A DNA stretch of 64,000 bases from Phocaeicola_A sp045545095. Its GTDB lineage: Bacteria; Bacteroidota; Bacteroidia; Bacteroidales; Bacteroidaceae. Under the pieces are notes generated by a model. The model was not told the origin of the DNA. It saw only the letters and a program-made list of their open reading frames with translations, and did not search any database. Shown in pieces: positions 25,036 to 34,789 of this stretch. The stretch is from the NCBI GenBank assembly GCA_045545095.1, contig JAZQAG010000007.1, positions 1 to 64,000 on the forward strand, in the 5' to 3' direction. The position numbers and the translations under genes were made by a program. Within the stretch, counting starts at the first letter, position 1. Every line of letters begins with the position of its first letter.

Positions 25036-28000
25036 CTATCTCTTGATGCCTTTGGGTATCGTGAACCAGACGGTATATCCCTTTCCGCCCTCAGCAGGTT
25101 CTGCATTGATACGACAGCCCGGATGGCCCATATATTCATCGTGTTCACGTATTATCTGACGACATATCAGGAACTCCATACCTGATACCGTTTCACCTGA
25201 ATCTGACGAATGATTCTTGAGATGTTCAAGTGAAAACAGATTGTTCAATGTATGGACATCCAACGAACGGCGTTCATCCGAAAATTCAAAACGGACAAAG
25301 CCCTCTTTCTCAAAAGCACGCAAATAAAGATGACCTTCGTGACGATATGAGAATGCTTCATCTATGAGATTGGCTACCAAATAACACAAGGTTATCGAAT
25401 CCCCAGACATGAAGAGGTCGGCATCGGCCTGCATTTCCACATGGAGAACCGGACTTTTTCCATCGGGATACAAGCGGGCATGACTCTGCTTTCGGGTCTG
25501 AAAATACGCCGTAGCATATTGGAGCAAATCATTCACCGGGTACGTAGTACGATGGAATGCCACTTCGTCCGTCTGTCGGGAAGCATACGTGGCAAGCAAC
25601 ACATACACCTCTCTGTAATAGGCTATGAGCTCGGCCAACTCAACTATCGCCCCCTCTTCGTTGGTCAGTTTTTCTGATGCAAGAAGTCCATCAAGGATTT
25701 GGGCAATACGGGTGGGATAGAACATGGTCTCGTGCTTTATGGTTGACAGACAGTTGTCGAGTACGGTATTCTGCACATATAACCGCATCTCTTCGTGTCT
25801 GTTCCTATTGGCATCATCCATGGCACGAGCGGTATATTCCTGATGACGGAATGGTTTCAAAACAGCATGATATACAAAGGATGACATGAACACCTGCAAC
25901 ATCTGAGCCATCAAGAGTCCCTCTTCTTCCAAATGTCCATTCTCGGGTACAAGGGCCAATACACCCAGATTCTCACACTCCCCTGCCTTCTGCAGATAGA
26001 GCGGCATCAACAGGCAACCATTTTCCCACCGGATACCAGGAACTGAACCTGAAGAGGGAAATCCGACAGGCAGACAACTATCTATATATGCCTTCATCCG
26101 ATAGGTCTCTGCGGTCTCATCCGGATAGAAAGCACAGGAAGAGACATTTCCTTCATCGGCATGTATCACCAGTGCCATAGAACGAAGGGAGAATATATCT
26201 GAAACACCCTCCCACACTGCAGAGAGTATCTGTGAGGCGGAAATGATTTTCCCGGTATCTGAAGACTCTGTCATGGAACAGGGGAAGAGGTTGTAAAGAT
26301 GACGATTGACTTCTGCCATCTGACGCAAATGGAACTTATATGCCATCCAACCACGCATATACAACAGATAACCCACAACAAGGCATCCGAGAATCAACAG
26401 GATTATAAAGAACACAGCCATACTCTTGGCTGATGACGAACGGTTCAAACGGACACAATAGGCATCCAACGATGTATCACGGCTAAGCTGTTTATAGAGA
26501 TCGGTATAGATTTGGTTATTATACCGATAATCATCCCATTGGTGCAAACCAAGGAAAGAAACAGCGGCTTCATTACGCAAATCGAGCAGGATATGATAAT
26601 CTGTAACAAAGTCGGCCAATAACCATTCCAACTCATTCACCCCGGCATTATCCCAAAGGGAAAGAGTCCGGGTGGTGTCAGGACTATCCGCTGTCAGCAT
26701 ATAATGGCTGTTCAGGCAGGTAAAAGAGGAATCAATGTAGGATACAGCCCGTCCATACATGCGATCAACATTGCTATAATATGCCTGGTCTGCATAATAC
26801 GATGCTTTTTCAAGTAATGAATCCGCCTGCACAGAAGACTCTGTGGCTGATACCGGCGGAGTGACCATTCCTAAAAGAAACAGGAGAACAGGAATCTTAG
26901 ATGCTCTTGAAGATTTTCCCTCACCGGCCTGTGGCAACACAAATGAGACGGACAGACCGCCTTCCGGCCGATTGAAGATATTGAAAGCTACGCGCTCAAA
27001 CAATGGACTATATTTCCGGTACTTTTCAATGATGCCTTTACAATTCATCAATCCAAAGCCACTGCCCTTCTGCTTGCTGACTGTCTCGTAACTCTGGCCG
27101 CTACATCCTATCAACTGGGAGTTGTAATATTTTTCGTTAAGTATAACCTGAATATCCTTCTCCGGAATTCCCGGACCTGTATCAGACACTACGATTTCCA
27201 CATCCTTTCCAGATTGAAGGGCCTCTATCCGGACATGTCCGCCTGAAGGGGTATATTTTCTTGCATTATCCAACAAGGTGTTCATCATAAACAGTGTCAA
27301 TGCCTTATCCGCCTTGATGACACAAGTTGTAGGAACTACGGTCAATGTGATACCCTTACGCTCGAATGATGTGCGGCCTTTGGCTATAATATCCATCAAT
27401 TCTGCCAAATGGAACGTCTCGACATGCAAAGAGATATTACCTCTCTTCAGCTGAATCAGTTTTGTTACCAGTTCATTAGCGACTGAAATTTCCTGGGTCA
27501 ATTCGCGCATGTAGGTGTAAACTCTCTTTCTCTCCGTCGGAGGTATTCCCCCTACTCCCATATCCTTAATACGTACACCCTCATGCATCAACCGGTCTAT
27601 CAACGGTATGATTCCCTGGACTAAAGAAAGGGAAGCACGTTTCATAATGTTCTCACGCTTGTTTGTCTGCATACGATGAAAGTGTAAAGCATGTTGCTCT
27701 TCCACAGTCAACCGTTCTTCTTCCATATTATTCTGCCATGCTTCGTGATGAAGAATCCATGAGTCGTATGGCTTCAGCAAATTTCCAGCCTGTTCATAAG
27801 AGGAGGCAGACAAAGGCTGACCGCCCGCTTCCGAACCATTTCCAGAAGGGCCATTATCCAACACCAATTTATGACGGCACATCCAAAGGATTTCTTCCAA
27901 CTCCCTAATCTGGCTACTGTGCAGACGCCGTTGTCTCAATGCTATTGCAAAAAACAAGAACAGGATAAATAACAGAATGGCTACAGCCGTCCATAATACT

Positions 28001-29346
28001 ATCCGGACAGACTGTTCTTCGCTCTGCAATGTCTCATACCTGTTTTCCAACTCCTTGTCCTGCCGCACAATCTCCAACAGGTCCAGGTATATATTCCTGT
28101 TATAATCGGACTGGACTTTCATATCCATACCGGCATATGCCAGGCTCAACTGCTCCCTGATATTCAGGATCCATTCTGGAACAGTCTGGGTGGTCGAAGC
28201 CTTGGTCCACTCTATTTCGACAGGCATATACTCTGGGTTATATGTCGGCAAATGATGCAATGAATCATTGCATGTGTAATATTTCCGATGATGGTCAACG
28301 ATTATATCCAAAGCCTTGCTCAAAGTATCTACAGCCTCAGCATACCGTTGGGCATCAATCAGACAGGCAGCCAACACGGAGTAACTGTTTATCAACAGAC
28401 TATGATTATCCTGACGCAAATGAATCTGTACTGCCTTATCCGCCAAATCCATGGGCAACGATTGGGGGGATTGTACGGAATCCCCTGATATCCGATGCAG
28501 AGTCACCGTTCTGCGGGCAAATATGGTATCCGAATTGTCACGTTCCAACATCAAGGAAGCCATCGACTGAAGAGTGGAAGCCAACAGAAGTTCGTTGCCC
28601 GACCTACGGGCCGACAAGAATGCCCGACTCAAATAATCGAACCTCTGAAGTGCATCCTCAGATGAGTTCCTGTCTGCACAAAGAGCTTCTGCCCCACGCA
28701 AATGAAGACAATAGGCCCTAAGTTCCGGAAGATTCTGCTCCAAGAACACTTCATCAATTGACTCCATCTCCATCAAGGCTTTATCGTGCTGACCAAAATA
28801 GCAATAATAAGTTGCCATCACCATATGGAACTCTGTCTCTACAGCAACGAGCAAGTTTATGTCTGAAGCATCCAATATATCTATCTCATCCTTAATACGG
28901 CGAAGACGGTTCAATGCATTTTCGCGATGGTCATAAAAATCTTTTCCTCGGGCTGTCAAATGAAAAACCCTCATGAGCCCCACATCGGCAGCCAGACGGA
29001 CAAGTTCATTTTTAGTCAACTGGCGGATTTGGCTATAAAGACTTTCTGCGCCATCGTAGTCCATATAAGAAAAAGCATGGTAAGCCATCACCAATTGCGA
29101 AAAAGCGGCTACCTCGTCATTGCCAGGGGCCATAGCCATAGCACACTTAGCCATAGAATCTGCTTCTGCAGGATTCCTGAAACGGTTATAATATGCTTTG
29201 AGATTCAGAGAGTCAGCCTGTCCAAGCAAGGATGGGTCTGTTTCCGGCCTCATACATGATGCCCCGATGACAAGGAACGAGACAAACAGGCAGATGACCC
29301 GAAACAACGTTGAATGAAACCAAATACTATGATGCGCTACTCTCAT
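25036..29346 (-). CDS. Giant double sensor kinase (DUF5112/DUF5113-type)
   Basis: The 1436-aa protein contains two sensor-kinase modules in tandem. Module 1 has a signal/anchor (about 12-30), TPR-like helices (about 45-430), a membrane helix (about 449-471) and an ATPase domain. The N box MNTLLDNARKYTPSGG is near 690, the G1 box DTGPGIPEKD near 724 and the G2 box GSGFGLMN near 763. Module 2 has membrane helices near 815-835 and 974-996, a GAF-like region (about 1040-1180), a histidine motif KHETMFYP near 1207 and a poorly conserved ATPase (LVANLIDEAF near 1325, no DxGxG). I see no obvious acceptor His in module 1. A -7 box TACCTTTG is at 29377-29384. Confidence 0.8.
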   Translation of the reverse strand: MRVAHHSIWFHSTLFRVICLFVSFLVIGASCMRPETDPSLLGQADSLNLKAYYNRFRNPAEADSMAKCAMAMAPGNDEVAAFSQLVMAYHAFSYMDYDGAESLYSQIRQLTKNELVRLAADVGLMRVFHLTARGKDFYDHRENALNRLRRIKDEIDILDASDINLLVAVETEFHMVMATYYCYFGQHDKALMEMESIDEVFLEQNLPELRAYCLHLRGAEALCADRNSSEDALQRFDYLSRAFLSARRSGNELLLASTLQSMASLMLERDNSDTIFARRTVTLHRISGDSVQSPQSLPMDLADKAVQIHLRQDNHSLLINSYSVLAACLIDAQRYAEAVDTLSKALDIIVDHHRKYYTCNDSLHHLPTYNPEYMPVEIEWTKASTTQTVPEWILNIREQLSLAYAGMDMKVQSDYNRNIYLDLLEIVRQDKELENRYETLQSEEQSVRIVLWTAVAILLFILFLFFAIALRQRRLHSSQIRELEEILWMCRHKLVLDNGPSGNGSEAGGQPLSASSYEQAGNLLKPYDSWILHHEAWQNNMEEERLTVEEQHALHFHRMQTNKRENIMKRASLSLVQGIIPLIDRLMHEGVRIKDMGVGGIPPTERKRVYTYMRELTQEISVANELVTKLIQLKRGNISLHVETFHLAELMDIIAKGRTSFERKGITLTVVPTTCVIKADKALTLFMMNTLLDNARKYTPSGGHVRIEALQSGKDVEIVVSDTGPGIPEKDIQVILNEKYYNSQLIGCSGQSYETVSKQKGSGFGLMNCKGIIEKYRKYSPLFERVAFNIFNRPEGGLSVSFVLPQAGEGKSSRASKIPVLLFLLGMVTPPVSATESSVQADSLLEKASYYADQAYYSNVDRMYGRAVSYIDSSFTCLNSHYMLTADSPDTTRTLSLWDNAGVNELEWLLADFVTDYHILLDLRNEAAVSFLGLHQWDDYRYNNQIYTDLYKQLSRDTSLDAYCVRLNRSSSAKSMAVFFIILLILGCLVVGYLLYMRGWMAYKFHLRQMAEVNRHLYNLFPCSMTESSDTGKIISASQILSAVWEGVSDIFSLRSMALVIHADEGNVSSCAFYPDETAETYRMKAYIDSCLPVGFPSSGSVPGIRWENGCLLMPLYLQKAGECENLGVLALVPENGHLEEEGLLMAQMLQVFMSSFVYHAVLKPFRHQEYTARAMDDANRNRHEEMRLYVQNTVLDNCLSTIKHETMFYPTRIAQILDGLLASEKLTNEEGAIVELAELIAYYREVYVLLATYASRQTDEVAFHRTTYPVNDLLQYATAYFQTRKQSHARLYPDGKSPVLHVEMQADADLFMSGDSITLCYLVANLIDEAFSYRHEGHLYLRAFEKEGFVRFEFSDERRSLDVHTLNNLFSLEHLKNHSSDSGETVSGMEFLICRQIIREHDEYMGHPGCRINAEPAEGGKGYTVWFTIPKGIKR

Positions 29347-29465
29347 GACAAGTGAATCGATAAGGTATATTCAAAGCAAAGGTAATAACTTTTTTCTATC
29401 CTATTGTAATAAATGGCCATAAATAATAAAATTTTGATTTACCATTCAGGTTTTAGTTGGTTTTC

Positions 29466-29496
29466 TTGGTCATCTTGGACATTCATTGTACCTTTG
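29466..29496 (+). promoter_or_regulatory. Promoter of dnaX
   Basis: TTG(G) at 29466-29468 and TACCTTTG at 29489-29496 are separated by 20 bp. Transcription would begin near 29502, about 20 nt before the ATG. Confidence 0.6.
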
Positions 29497-29521
29497 CGAA
29501 GTATAAAAAAGTGAGCACTAC

Positions 29522-31366
29522 ATGAAAGACTACATTGTATCTGCAAGAAAATACCGGCCAACGAATTTTGACTCTGTCGTAGGACAAACTTCGTTGACTA
29601 CGACACTCAAGAATGCCATTTCTACAGGAAAACTGGCACATGCCTATCTGTTCTGCGGACCTCGCGGAGTAGGAAAAACAACATGTGCCCGCATCTTTGC
29701 AAAAACAATCAACTGCCTGCATCTGACTGCAGAGGGTGAGGCCTGTAACGAATGTGAATCATGCCTTGCATTCAACGAACAGCGTTCATACAACATCCAT
29801 GAATTGGATGCTGCATCCAACAACTCTGTAGAAGACATCAGAACTCTTATCGAACAGGTCAGGATACCGCCACAAATCGGCCAATATAAGGTATTCATCA
29901 TTGATGAGGTACACATGCTGAGCAGTTCGGCATTCAATGCTTTCCTGAAGACATTGGAGGAACCTCCACACCATGCCATATTCATACTGGCAACGACTGA
30001 GAAACATAAGATTCTTCCCACGATCTTGTCGCGATGCCAAATATATGATTTCAATCGTATGAGTGTCAATGACACGGTAGAGCATCTGAAATATGTAGCT
30101 CAAAAAGAGAATATTGATGCAGAACCCGAAGCGTTGAATGTCATCGCACAAAAAGCTGACGGTGGAATGCGTGATGCCTTATCCATATTCGACCAGGTAG
30201 TAAGTTTCACAAATGGACATGTCACCTACCAACGGGTCATCGAAAACCTGAATGTGCTGGACTATGAATATTACTTCCGCATTACAGATTTACTGATCGG
30301 GAACAAAGTGCCGGACTGTATGCTATTGCTCAACGAGATTTTGAACAAGGGTTTCGATGGTCACCACTTCATCACGGGGCTTGCTTCACATCTGCGCGAC
30401 TTGTTAGTGAGCCGTGACGCATCCACCATCTCTCTTTTAGAGGTAAGTGACAGTGTGAAACACAAGTATAGCGAACAAGCACAGAAGTGTGACACACGAT
30501 TCCTATACAGAGCCATCAAATTATGCAATGACTGTGACATCAACTACAGGGCGAGCAAAAACAAACGGTTACTTGTAGAAATCACTCTCATCCAAGTGGC
30601 ACAGTTGACAACTGAAGAGCAGGAGGTATCTGGTGGGCGTAGCCCTAAGAAGATATTAAAACCCCTGTTCGCCCAGCACACGAAAGCACCATCAAACAAT
30701 ACTTCCGTGAAGGAGACTGCGTCTCAGACAACATCTCCCGCTGGCACCACTCCAACTGTACAGACACCTGCCGCCAACAATCACGTAAGCGACACCCAAC
30801 AACGACAAGCCGAAGAACGACCTTCATTCTTCGCAGGAAATTCTGCCAAAAAACAAGCCTCAAAGATTCCCACCATCAAGAAAGGGGATGGTTTCGGTAT
30901 CTCCATACGCAATCCGCAACAAGGAGATACAGGAAATGCAGCTCCCGTTACCGTACAACAGGCTCCCCAAGCAACTACAGTATCCAATACTGTACAGGAG
31001 AATTATATATTCAATGAAAACGACATAAGGCACTATTGGATGGAGTATGCCTTACGTCTTCCGATTGAAGAAAATGCTACGGCCGGACGAATGAAAATCA
31101 TGCAACCGACACTGATAAACGATACGACTTTTGAAGTCATCGTTGACAATGAAATGGTGGCCAAGCAATTACAACCTATTTCGACGAATATTGTAAGTTT
31201 CATCCGGCAACAATTACACAATAATACCATCAAAATGGAAATCCGTGTAAGCGACGAAGGTACTCCCAAAAGAGCTTACAACAGGGTTGAGCAATATAAA
31301 ATGATGGTCGAGAAGAACCCTGCATTAGCGAAATTAAAAGATATATTCGGATTAGAATTCAGCTAA
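29522..31366 (+). CDS. dnaX: DNA polymerase III subunit gamma/tau
   Basis: DnaX is the clamp-loader ATPase of the replicative polymerase. It has Walker A GPRGVGKTT (about 44-52), a four-Cys zinc module ending in CNECESC, the Walker B region FIIDEVHMLSSSAFNAFLKT and the sensor region LATTEKHKILPTILSRC. Residues about 375-490 are a Thr/Gln/Pro-rich linker. The C-terminal domain (about 500-614) would correspond to the tau-specific part. The 614-aa length suits a full tau form; I did not see a clear programmed-frameshift signal. A Bacteroidetes promoter lies directly upstream. Confidence 0.95.
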   Translation: MKDYIVSARKYRPTNFDSVVGQTSLTTTLKNAISTGKLAHAYLFCGPRGVGKTTCARIFAKTINCLHLTAEGEACNECESCLAFNEQRSYNIHELDAASNNSVEDIRTLIEQVRIPPQIGQYKVFIIDEVHMLSSSAFNAFLKTLEEPPHHAIFILATTEKHKILPTILSRCQIYDFNRMSVNDTVEHLKYVAQKENIDAEPEALNVIAQKADGGMRDALSIFDQVVSFTNGHVTYQRVIENLNVLDYEYYFRITDLLIGNKVPDCMLLLNEILNKGFDGHHFITGLASHLRDLLVSRDASTISLLEVSDSVKHKYSEQAQKCDTRFLYRAIKLCNDCDINYRASKNKRLLVEITLIQVAQLTTEEQEVSGGRSPKKILKPLFAQHTKAPSNNTSVKETASQTTSPAGTTPTVQTPAANNHVSDTQQRQAEERPSFFAGNSAKKQASKIPTIKKGDGFGISIRNPQQGDTGNAAPVTVQQAPQATTVSNTVQENYIFNENDIRHYWMEYALRLPIEENATAGRMKIMQPTLINDTTFEVIVDNEMVAKQLQPISTNIVSFIRQQLHNNTIKMEIRVSDEGTPKRAYNRVEQYKMMVEKNPALAKLKDIFGLEFS

Positions 31367-31378
31367 AAGGAGGTATAA

Positions 31379-31414
31379 CTTACTTGGCTAATAAAGATTG
31401 CTTACTTGGCTAAT
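31379..31414 (+). promoter_or_regulatory. Direct repeat CTTACTTGGCTAAT, 22-bp period
   Basis: Two identical 14-bp copies start at 31379 and 31401, between dnaX and the porin gene. The spacing places both on the same helix face. They are candidate operator half-sites for the porin gene, whose start is about 110 bp downstream. Confidence 0.55.
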
Positions 31415-31522
31415 GAAGCATATCTTCTCCAAAGTATTGGAAGAGATTGGCTTTATTGATTCACAAGAACTTTTCATACCTATTGTTTGTTTGAAGAGTC
31501 ATCAATCAAACGATAGATTAAT

Positions 31523-32800
31523 ATGAAAAGGATTATCAAAACACTTATTGTTTGTGCTACCATAGGTATCGCAAACCCATTGAGAGGACAGCAACAGATT
31601 TCCATCAGTAACGACTCTCCCAACAGCATCTTGTTGGTCAGTATAGACCAGGCAGGAGATGAGATAATACAAGTGATGAATGATACCAGGTTATCTCATT
31701 TCCATGACCCTCAGACTCCCCGTTTTGTACTGACAGACCGGGAAGGAAACTATGCATTAGGTATTGGCGGATACGTTCGTGCTGTCGCAGAATATGATTT
31801 CGGGAACATTGTTGACAATGTTGACTTCATTCCAGCATTGATACCCAATCACAGTAAGGTGAACAACCAGTTCCAAATGGATGCCAGCACAGCAAACATA
31901 TTCATCAAGCTCGTGGGAAACTCTCCATTATTGGGAGACTTCATTGTCCATACAGAAGGTAACTTCAGAGGAGGAGGAAATACATTCAAACTCCGAAATG
32001 CTTACCTCTCATTCAAAGGGATTACTATAGGATATACTTATGGCGGATTCATGGATGCAGCAGCCATGTCACCGACTATAGATTTTCAAGGGCCCAACGG
32101 AGGAACGTTCTACAGAAGTACCCAATTAGCCTATATATATAAAGGTATTAAAAATTTCAATATAGGAGCTACCATTGAAATGCCGAAAGTAAACGGAACT
32201 GCCGGAGAGGAATTCAATATCTCCCAACAAAGAATGCCTGATTTTACCCTATCTGCAAAATATCAATGGAACAATCAAAGCCACGTCCGACTGGCCGGAA
32301 TAGTTCGGAATATGACATATACATCTGAATTCAGTGATAAGGCATCAGACGTATTCGGATACGGCATACAGGCCTCGTCCACATTCTCTATAGGCAAATC
32401 CGCTAAATTCTATGGACAATTCACCTATGGAAAAGGAATTGGACAATATATGAATGATTTGGGAGAACTGAATGTTGATCTCGTATCCGACATAAATAAT
32501 GAGAATAAGCTACAAGCCCTACCTATGATGGGATGGTTTGCCGGTTTGCAATACAACATAACACCGACCCTATTTGTATCCGGTACATACAGTTTATCCA
32601 GAATTTATTCTGAAAACGGATATGCAACCGGGAATCAAGAGGATTACCATTACGGGCAATACGCTGTTGGCAACATTTTCTGGAGTGCAAGTGACAACAT
32701 GCAATTAGGTGTCGAATATCTCAGCGGATGGAAGACAACGTTCAACAGTGATACCCACCATGCCAACCGTGTATGCCTGATGGCCAAATATTCTTTCTAA
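31523..32800 (+). CDS. Outer-membrane porin (DcaP-like)
   Basis: The 425-aa protein begins with a signal peptide (about 1-22, IKTLIVCATIGIANPLRG). The rest is a series of amphipathic strands typical of a trimeric-type beta barrel, ending in the outer-membrane signature LMAKYSF with a C-terminal Phe. Regions such as YALGIGGYVRAVAEYDFGN and GWFAGLQYNITPTLFVSGTY match DcaP-like or phosphate/small-solute porins. There is no plug domain, so it is not TonB-dependent. It stands alone after dnaX, with a direct repeat in its leader. The substrate is unknown. Confidence 0.75.
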   Translation: MKRIIKTLIVCATIGIANPLRGQQQISISNDSPNSILLVSIDQAGDEIIQVMNDTRLSHFHDPQTPRFVLTDREGNYALGIGGYVRAVAEYDFGNIVDNVDFIPALIPNHSKVNNQFQMDASTANIFIKLVGNSPLLGDFIVHTEGNFRGGGNTFKLRNAYLSFKGITIGYTYGGFMDAAAMSPTIDFQGPNGGTFYRSTQLAYIYKGIKNFNIGATIEMPKVNGTAGEEFNISQQRMPDFTLSAKYQWNNQSHVRLAGIVRNMTYTSEFSDKASDVFGYGIQASSTFSIGKSAKFYGQFTYGKGIGQYMNDLGELNVDLVSDINNENKLQALPMMGWFAGLQYNITPTLFVSGTYSLSRIYSENGYATGNQEDYHYGQYAVGNIFWSASDNMQLGVEYLSGWKTTFNSDTHHANRVCLMAKYSF

Positions 32801-32827
32801 ACACTACAATCAAACAGATTATCAATA

Positions 32828-33496
32828 TCAGCCAAATTGATATTCAATGAAGTCCTTTGCCTCAGCATATTGTTGAAGCAGGGACTTCATATAATCCAAG
32901 GTCTCATGCAAATGCTGAAGGTCTCCGTCATATCCATTAACAATGACCAATAAGTGGGTAGTATCAAGAGAAAGCTTTGTCCGTTCGTTATCGCTTGTCG
33001 GTGTTCCTACACCTCCTATTTCATCCCTATACACGGGCATACCTTCAATATTCAGTTCGCCACGGCCTATACCTTCATACGGCTCACCTGCCCGACCGAT
33101 GCCCAAGGTCAATGTTGTCCCAACAAACTTGTCTGCATCAAACCCTCCAATAGAATAACCGGATGCGATGGATACAAGATTTATCAAATCGACAAGGGTA
33201 TCCACCTTGTACAAATCTTGCCCTTTCAACAAACGACGGCATAAAGCTTCTCCTGAAGGACGATAACGGCTGGGGTCTTTGCCACATTTCTTATAAGCTT
33301 TACGAGTAGCTTGTATAGAAGGCATCTCTTTTATGGAATCGACATTGTAACGATTTCTATATTCAATTGTAAAATGTCCAATTTCATTCCACAAATCCTC
33401 ACAATAGGAACTATTCTTCACCGTAGCTTCAAGAGCCACCCCCTTAAATTCCGGACATACAGCTTTTATTTCATCGGAACATTGGATATTCAACAT
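32828..33496 (-). CDS. B3/B4 domain protein
   Basis: The 222-aa protein consists of a B3/B4 domain, the fold found in the beta subunit of phenylalanyl-tRNA synthetase. Here it is free-standing, as in small proteins thought to edit or bind aminoacyl-tRNA. Signature phrases are QATRKAYKKCGKDPSRYRPS and DLINLVSIASGYSIGGFD. I place the start at the ATG at 33496 (MLNIQCSDE) rather than the in-frame ATG at 33514, because a -7 box at 33512-33519 predicts transcription starting near 33505. The precise biochemical role of the free-standing form is uncertain. Confidence 0.8.
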   Translation of the reverse strand: MLNIQCSDEIKAVCPEFKGVALEATVKNSSYCEDLWNEIGHFTIEYRNRYNVDSIKEMPSIQATRKAYKKCGKDPSRYRPSGEALCRRLLKGQDLYKVDTLVDLINLVSIASGYSIGGFDADKFVGTTLTLGIGRAGEPYEGIGRGELNIEGMPVYRDEIGGVGTPTSDNERTKLSLDTTHLLVIVNGYDGDLQHLHETLDYMKSLLQQYAEAKDFIEYQFG

Positions 33497-33511
33497 AAGA
33501 CCTATATAAAA

Positions 33512-33543
33512 CAAATTTAATTTGTATAAGATAAAGGCACAAA
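33512..33543 (-). promoter_or_regulatory. Promoter of the B3/B4 gene, -33 box in a repeat arm
   Basis: On the minus strand TTTG (33540-33543), then 20 bp, then TAAATTTG (33512-33519). The -33 TTTG belongs to the arm of the inverted repeat at 33530-33587. Confidence 0.55.
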
Positions 33544-33587
33544 TTACGAGGAAATTACTCTGTCAACCCTGTAATTTGTGCCTTATC
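33530..33587. repeat. Family A-like inverted repeat between rubrerythrin and B3/B4 genes
   Basis: AAGGCACAAATTAC (33534-33547) is perfectly inverted at GTAATTTGTGCCTT (33571-33584). GGCAC...TTAC matches the outer part of family A. It may end the rubrerythrin transcript. Confidence 0.8.
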
Positions 33588-33618
33588 TATTATTCTAAGC
33601 TACTATGAATACCAGATA

Positions 33619-34197
33619 TCAATAGTTGGTCTTCATCACTTCGAAGTACGCCTGAGGATGTGCGCAGGCGGGACATACCTTGGGGGCTTCCTTGCCGGTG
33701 TGGATGTAGCCACAGTTGCGGCACTGCCATGTAACTTCTTCGTCCTTAACGAACACTTTGCCTTCCTCTACGTTCTTGGCAAGGGCGAGGTAGCGCTCTT
33801 CGTGTCCCTTCTCTGCCTTGGCAATTTCGCGATACATCTTGGCGATGGCGGGGAAACCTTCTTCGTCGGCAATGTCGGCAAACTTGGGATAGTCCATTGT
33901 CCACTCTTCGTTTTCACCGGCAGCAGCAGCTTTCAGATTTTCCAACGTAGTGCCAATCACACCTGAGGGATAGCTGGCAGTGATTTCTACCATGCCGCCT
34001 TCCAACCACTTGAACATACGCTTGGCATGCTCCTTCTCCTGGTCGGCTGTCTCCTGGAAGATGGCAGCAATCTGCTCATAACCTTCTTTCTTGGCAGCGC
34101 TGGCAAAATATGTATAACGCATACGTGCTTGTGACTCACCGGCAAATGAGATGCCGAGGTTCTTCTCTGTCTGTGTACCTTTCAAACTCTTGCTCAT
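33619..34197 (-). CDS. rbr: Rubrerythrin
   Basis: Rubrerythrin is a diiron peroxidase with a rubredoxin-like tail that detoxifies H2O2 in anaerobes. The 192-aa protein has a four-helix ferritin-like domain with ligand motifs FAGESQARMRY and TADQEKEHAKRM, and AKAEKGHEERYLAL in the second half. The C-terminal rubredoxin module has both CxxC pairs (WQCRNCGYIHTG and VCPACAHP). All expected metal ligands appear present. A near-consensus -7 box (TATCTTCG on the minus strand) lies about 45 bp upstream. Confidence 0.96.
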   Translation of the reverse strand: MSKSLKGTQTEKNLGISFAGESQARMRYTYFASAAKKEGYEQIAAIFQETADQEKEHAKRMFKWLEGGMVEITASYPSGVIGTTLENLKAAAAGENEEWTMDYPKFADIADEEGFPAIAKMYREIAKAEKGHEERYLALAKNVEEGKVFVKDEEVTWQCRNCGYIHTGKEAPKVCPACAHPQAYFEVMKTNY

Positions 34198-34291
34198 AAT
34201 ATTCTAAAGTTTTTAAAGTTAAAATTAAATTGATTGTGCGAAGATAGGGAAAAGTTTGGGATTAAGGAAATATTTGAAGAATTATTTTTTT

Positions 34292-34350
34292 AGTTGACAA
34301 GTTAACAAGGAATCGTATCTGTGCCGCATGGCCTTGTCAACTTGTCAACT
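34292..34350. repeat. Family B inverted repeat (TTGACAAGTTGACAAG)
   Basis: AGTTGACAAGTTAACAAGG (34292-34310) is inverted at CCTTGTCAACTTGTCAACT (34332-34350). A second copy lies between etfB and etfA at 38463-38547. Confidence 0.85.
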
Positions 34351-34360
34351 GAATATCTTC

Positions 34361-34789
34361 TCAATCGTATCTCAACAACTTGCCATCGAGGCTGAACTCC
34401 ATCTCCAACTTATTGCTCAATTTTACATCATAATGACGGCGCTCTTTCTTGATTTCCACCACACGGTGTCCTTTCTGATTTTCGTTCAAATACTTACGGA
34501 TGGCAGTTGGTATAATGGCCTCTGGCACTTGGTTGTGCTCGCAATCCACATCTTTCCATTCGCCTTTGCTGGTGAATTCCAGCTTGTCACCATTGGTCAA
34601 CACTACGGTATAGTCACGTTCGAACCAATCATTGTCCTGCTTGGCATACGAAATCTCTACATTGGAGAAGTGTTGCTTTATAAACTCCTGCACCTTAACG
34701 GGAAGTTGTGACTTCTCTACGGGACGGTCAGCGAAAGTTTGAGTACTCAGTGCAAACAAACATACGATAGCAAATAATACCTTTTTCAT
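34361..34789 (-). CDS. Secreted PepSY-like protein (DUF2874)
   Basis: The 142-aa protein has a signal peptide (KKVLFAIVCLFALSTQTFA) and two repeats of the PepSY-like fold (QLPVKVQEFIKQHFSNVEIS.. and AIIPTAIRKYLNENQKGHRV..), each ending in a beta-hairpin such as VVLTNGDKLEFTSKGEW. The family is periplasmic in Bacteroidetes and often sits next to two-component systems, as here (sensor kinase upstream on the same strand). A -7 box TATCTTTG at 34838-34845 suggests it can also be transcribed separately. It may sense or modulate an envelope signal; this is inference. Confidence 0.8.
   Translation of the reverse strand: MKKVLFAIVCLFALSTQTFADRPVEKSQLPVKVQEFIKQHFSNVEISYAKQDNDWFERDYTVVLTNGDKLEFTSKGEWKDVDCEHNQVPEAIIPTAIRKYLNENQKGHRVVEIKKERRHYDVKLSNKLEMEFSLDGKLLRYD

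Noticed and set aside
29522..31366. Programmed frameshift in dnaX
   Set aside because: I saw no convincing slippery heptamer with a following hairpin at the position where a gamma form would end.
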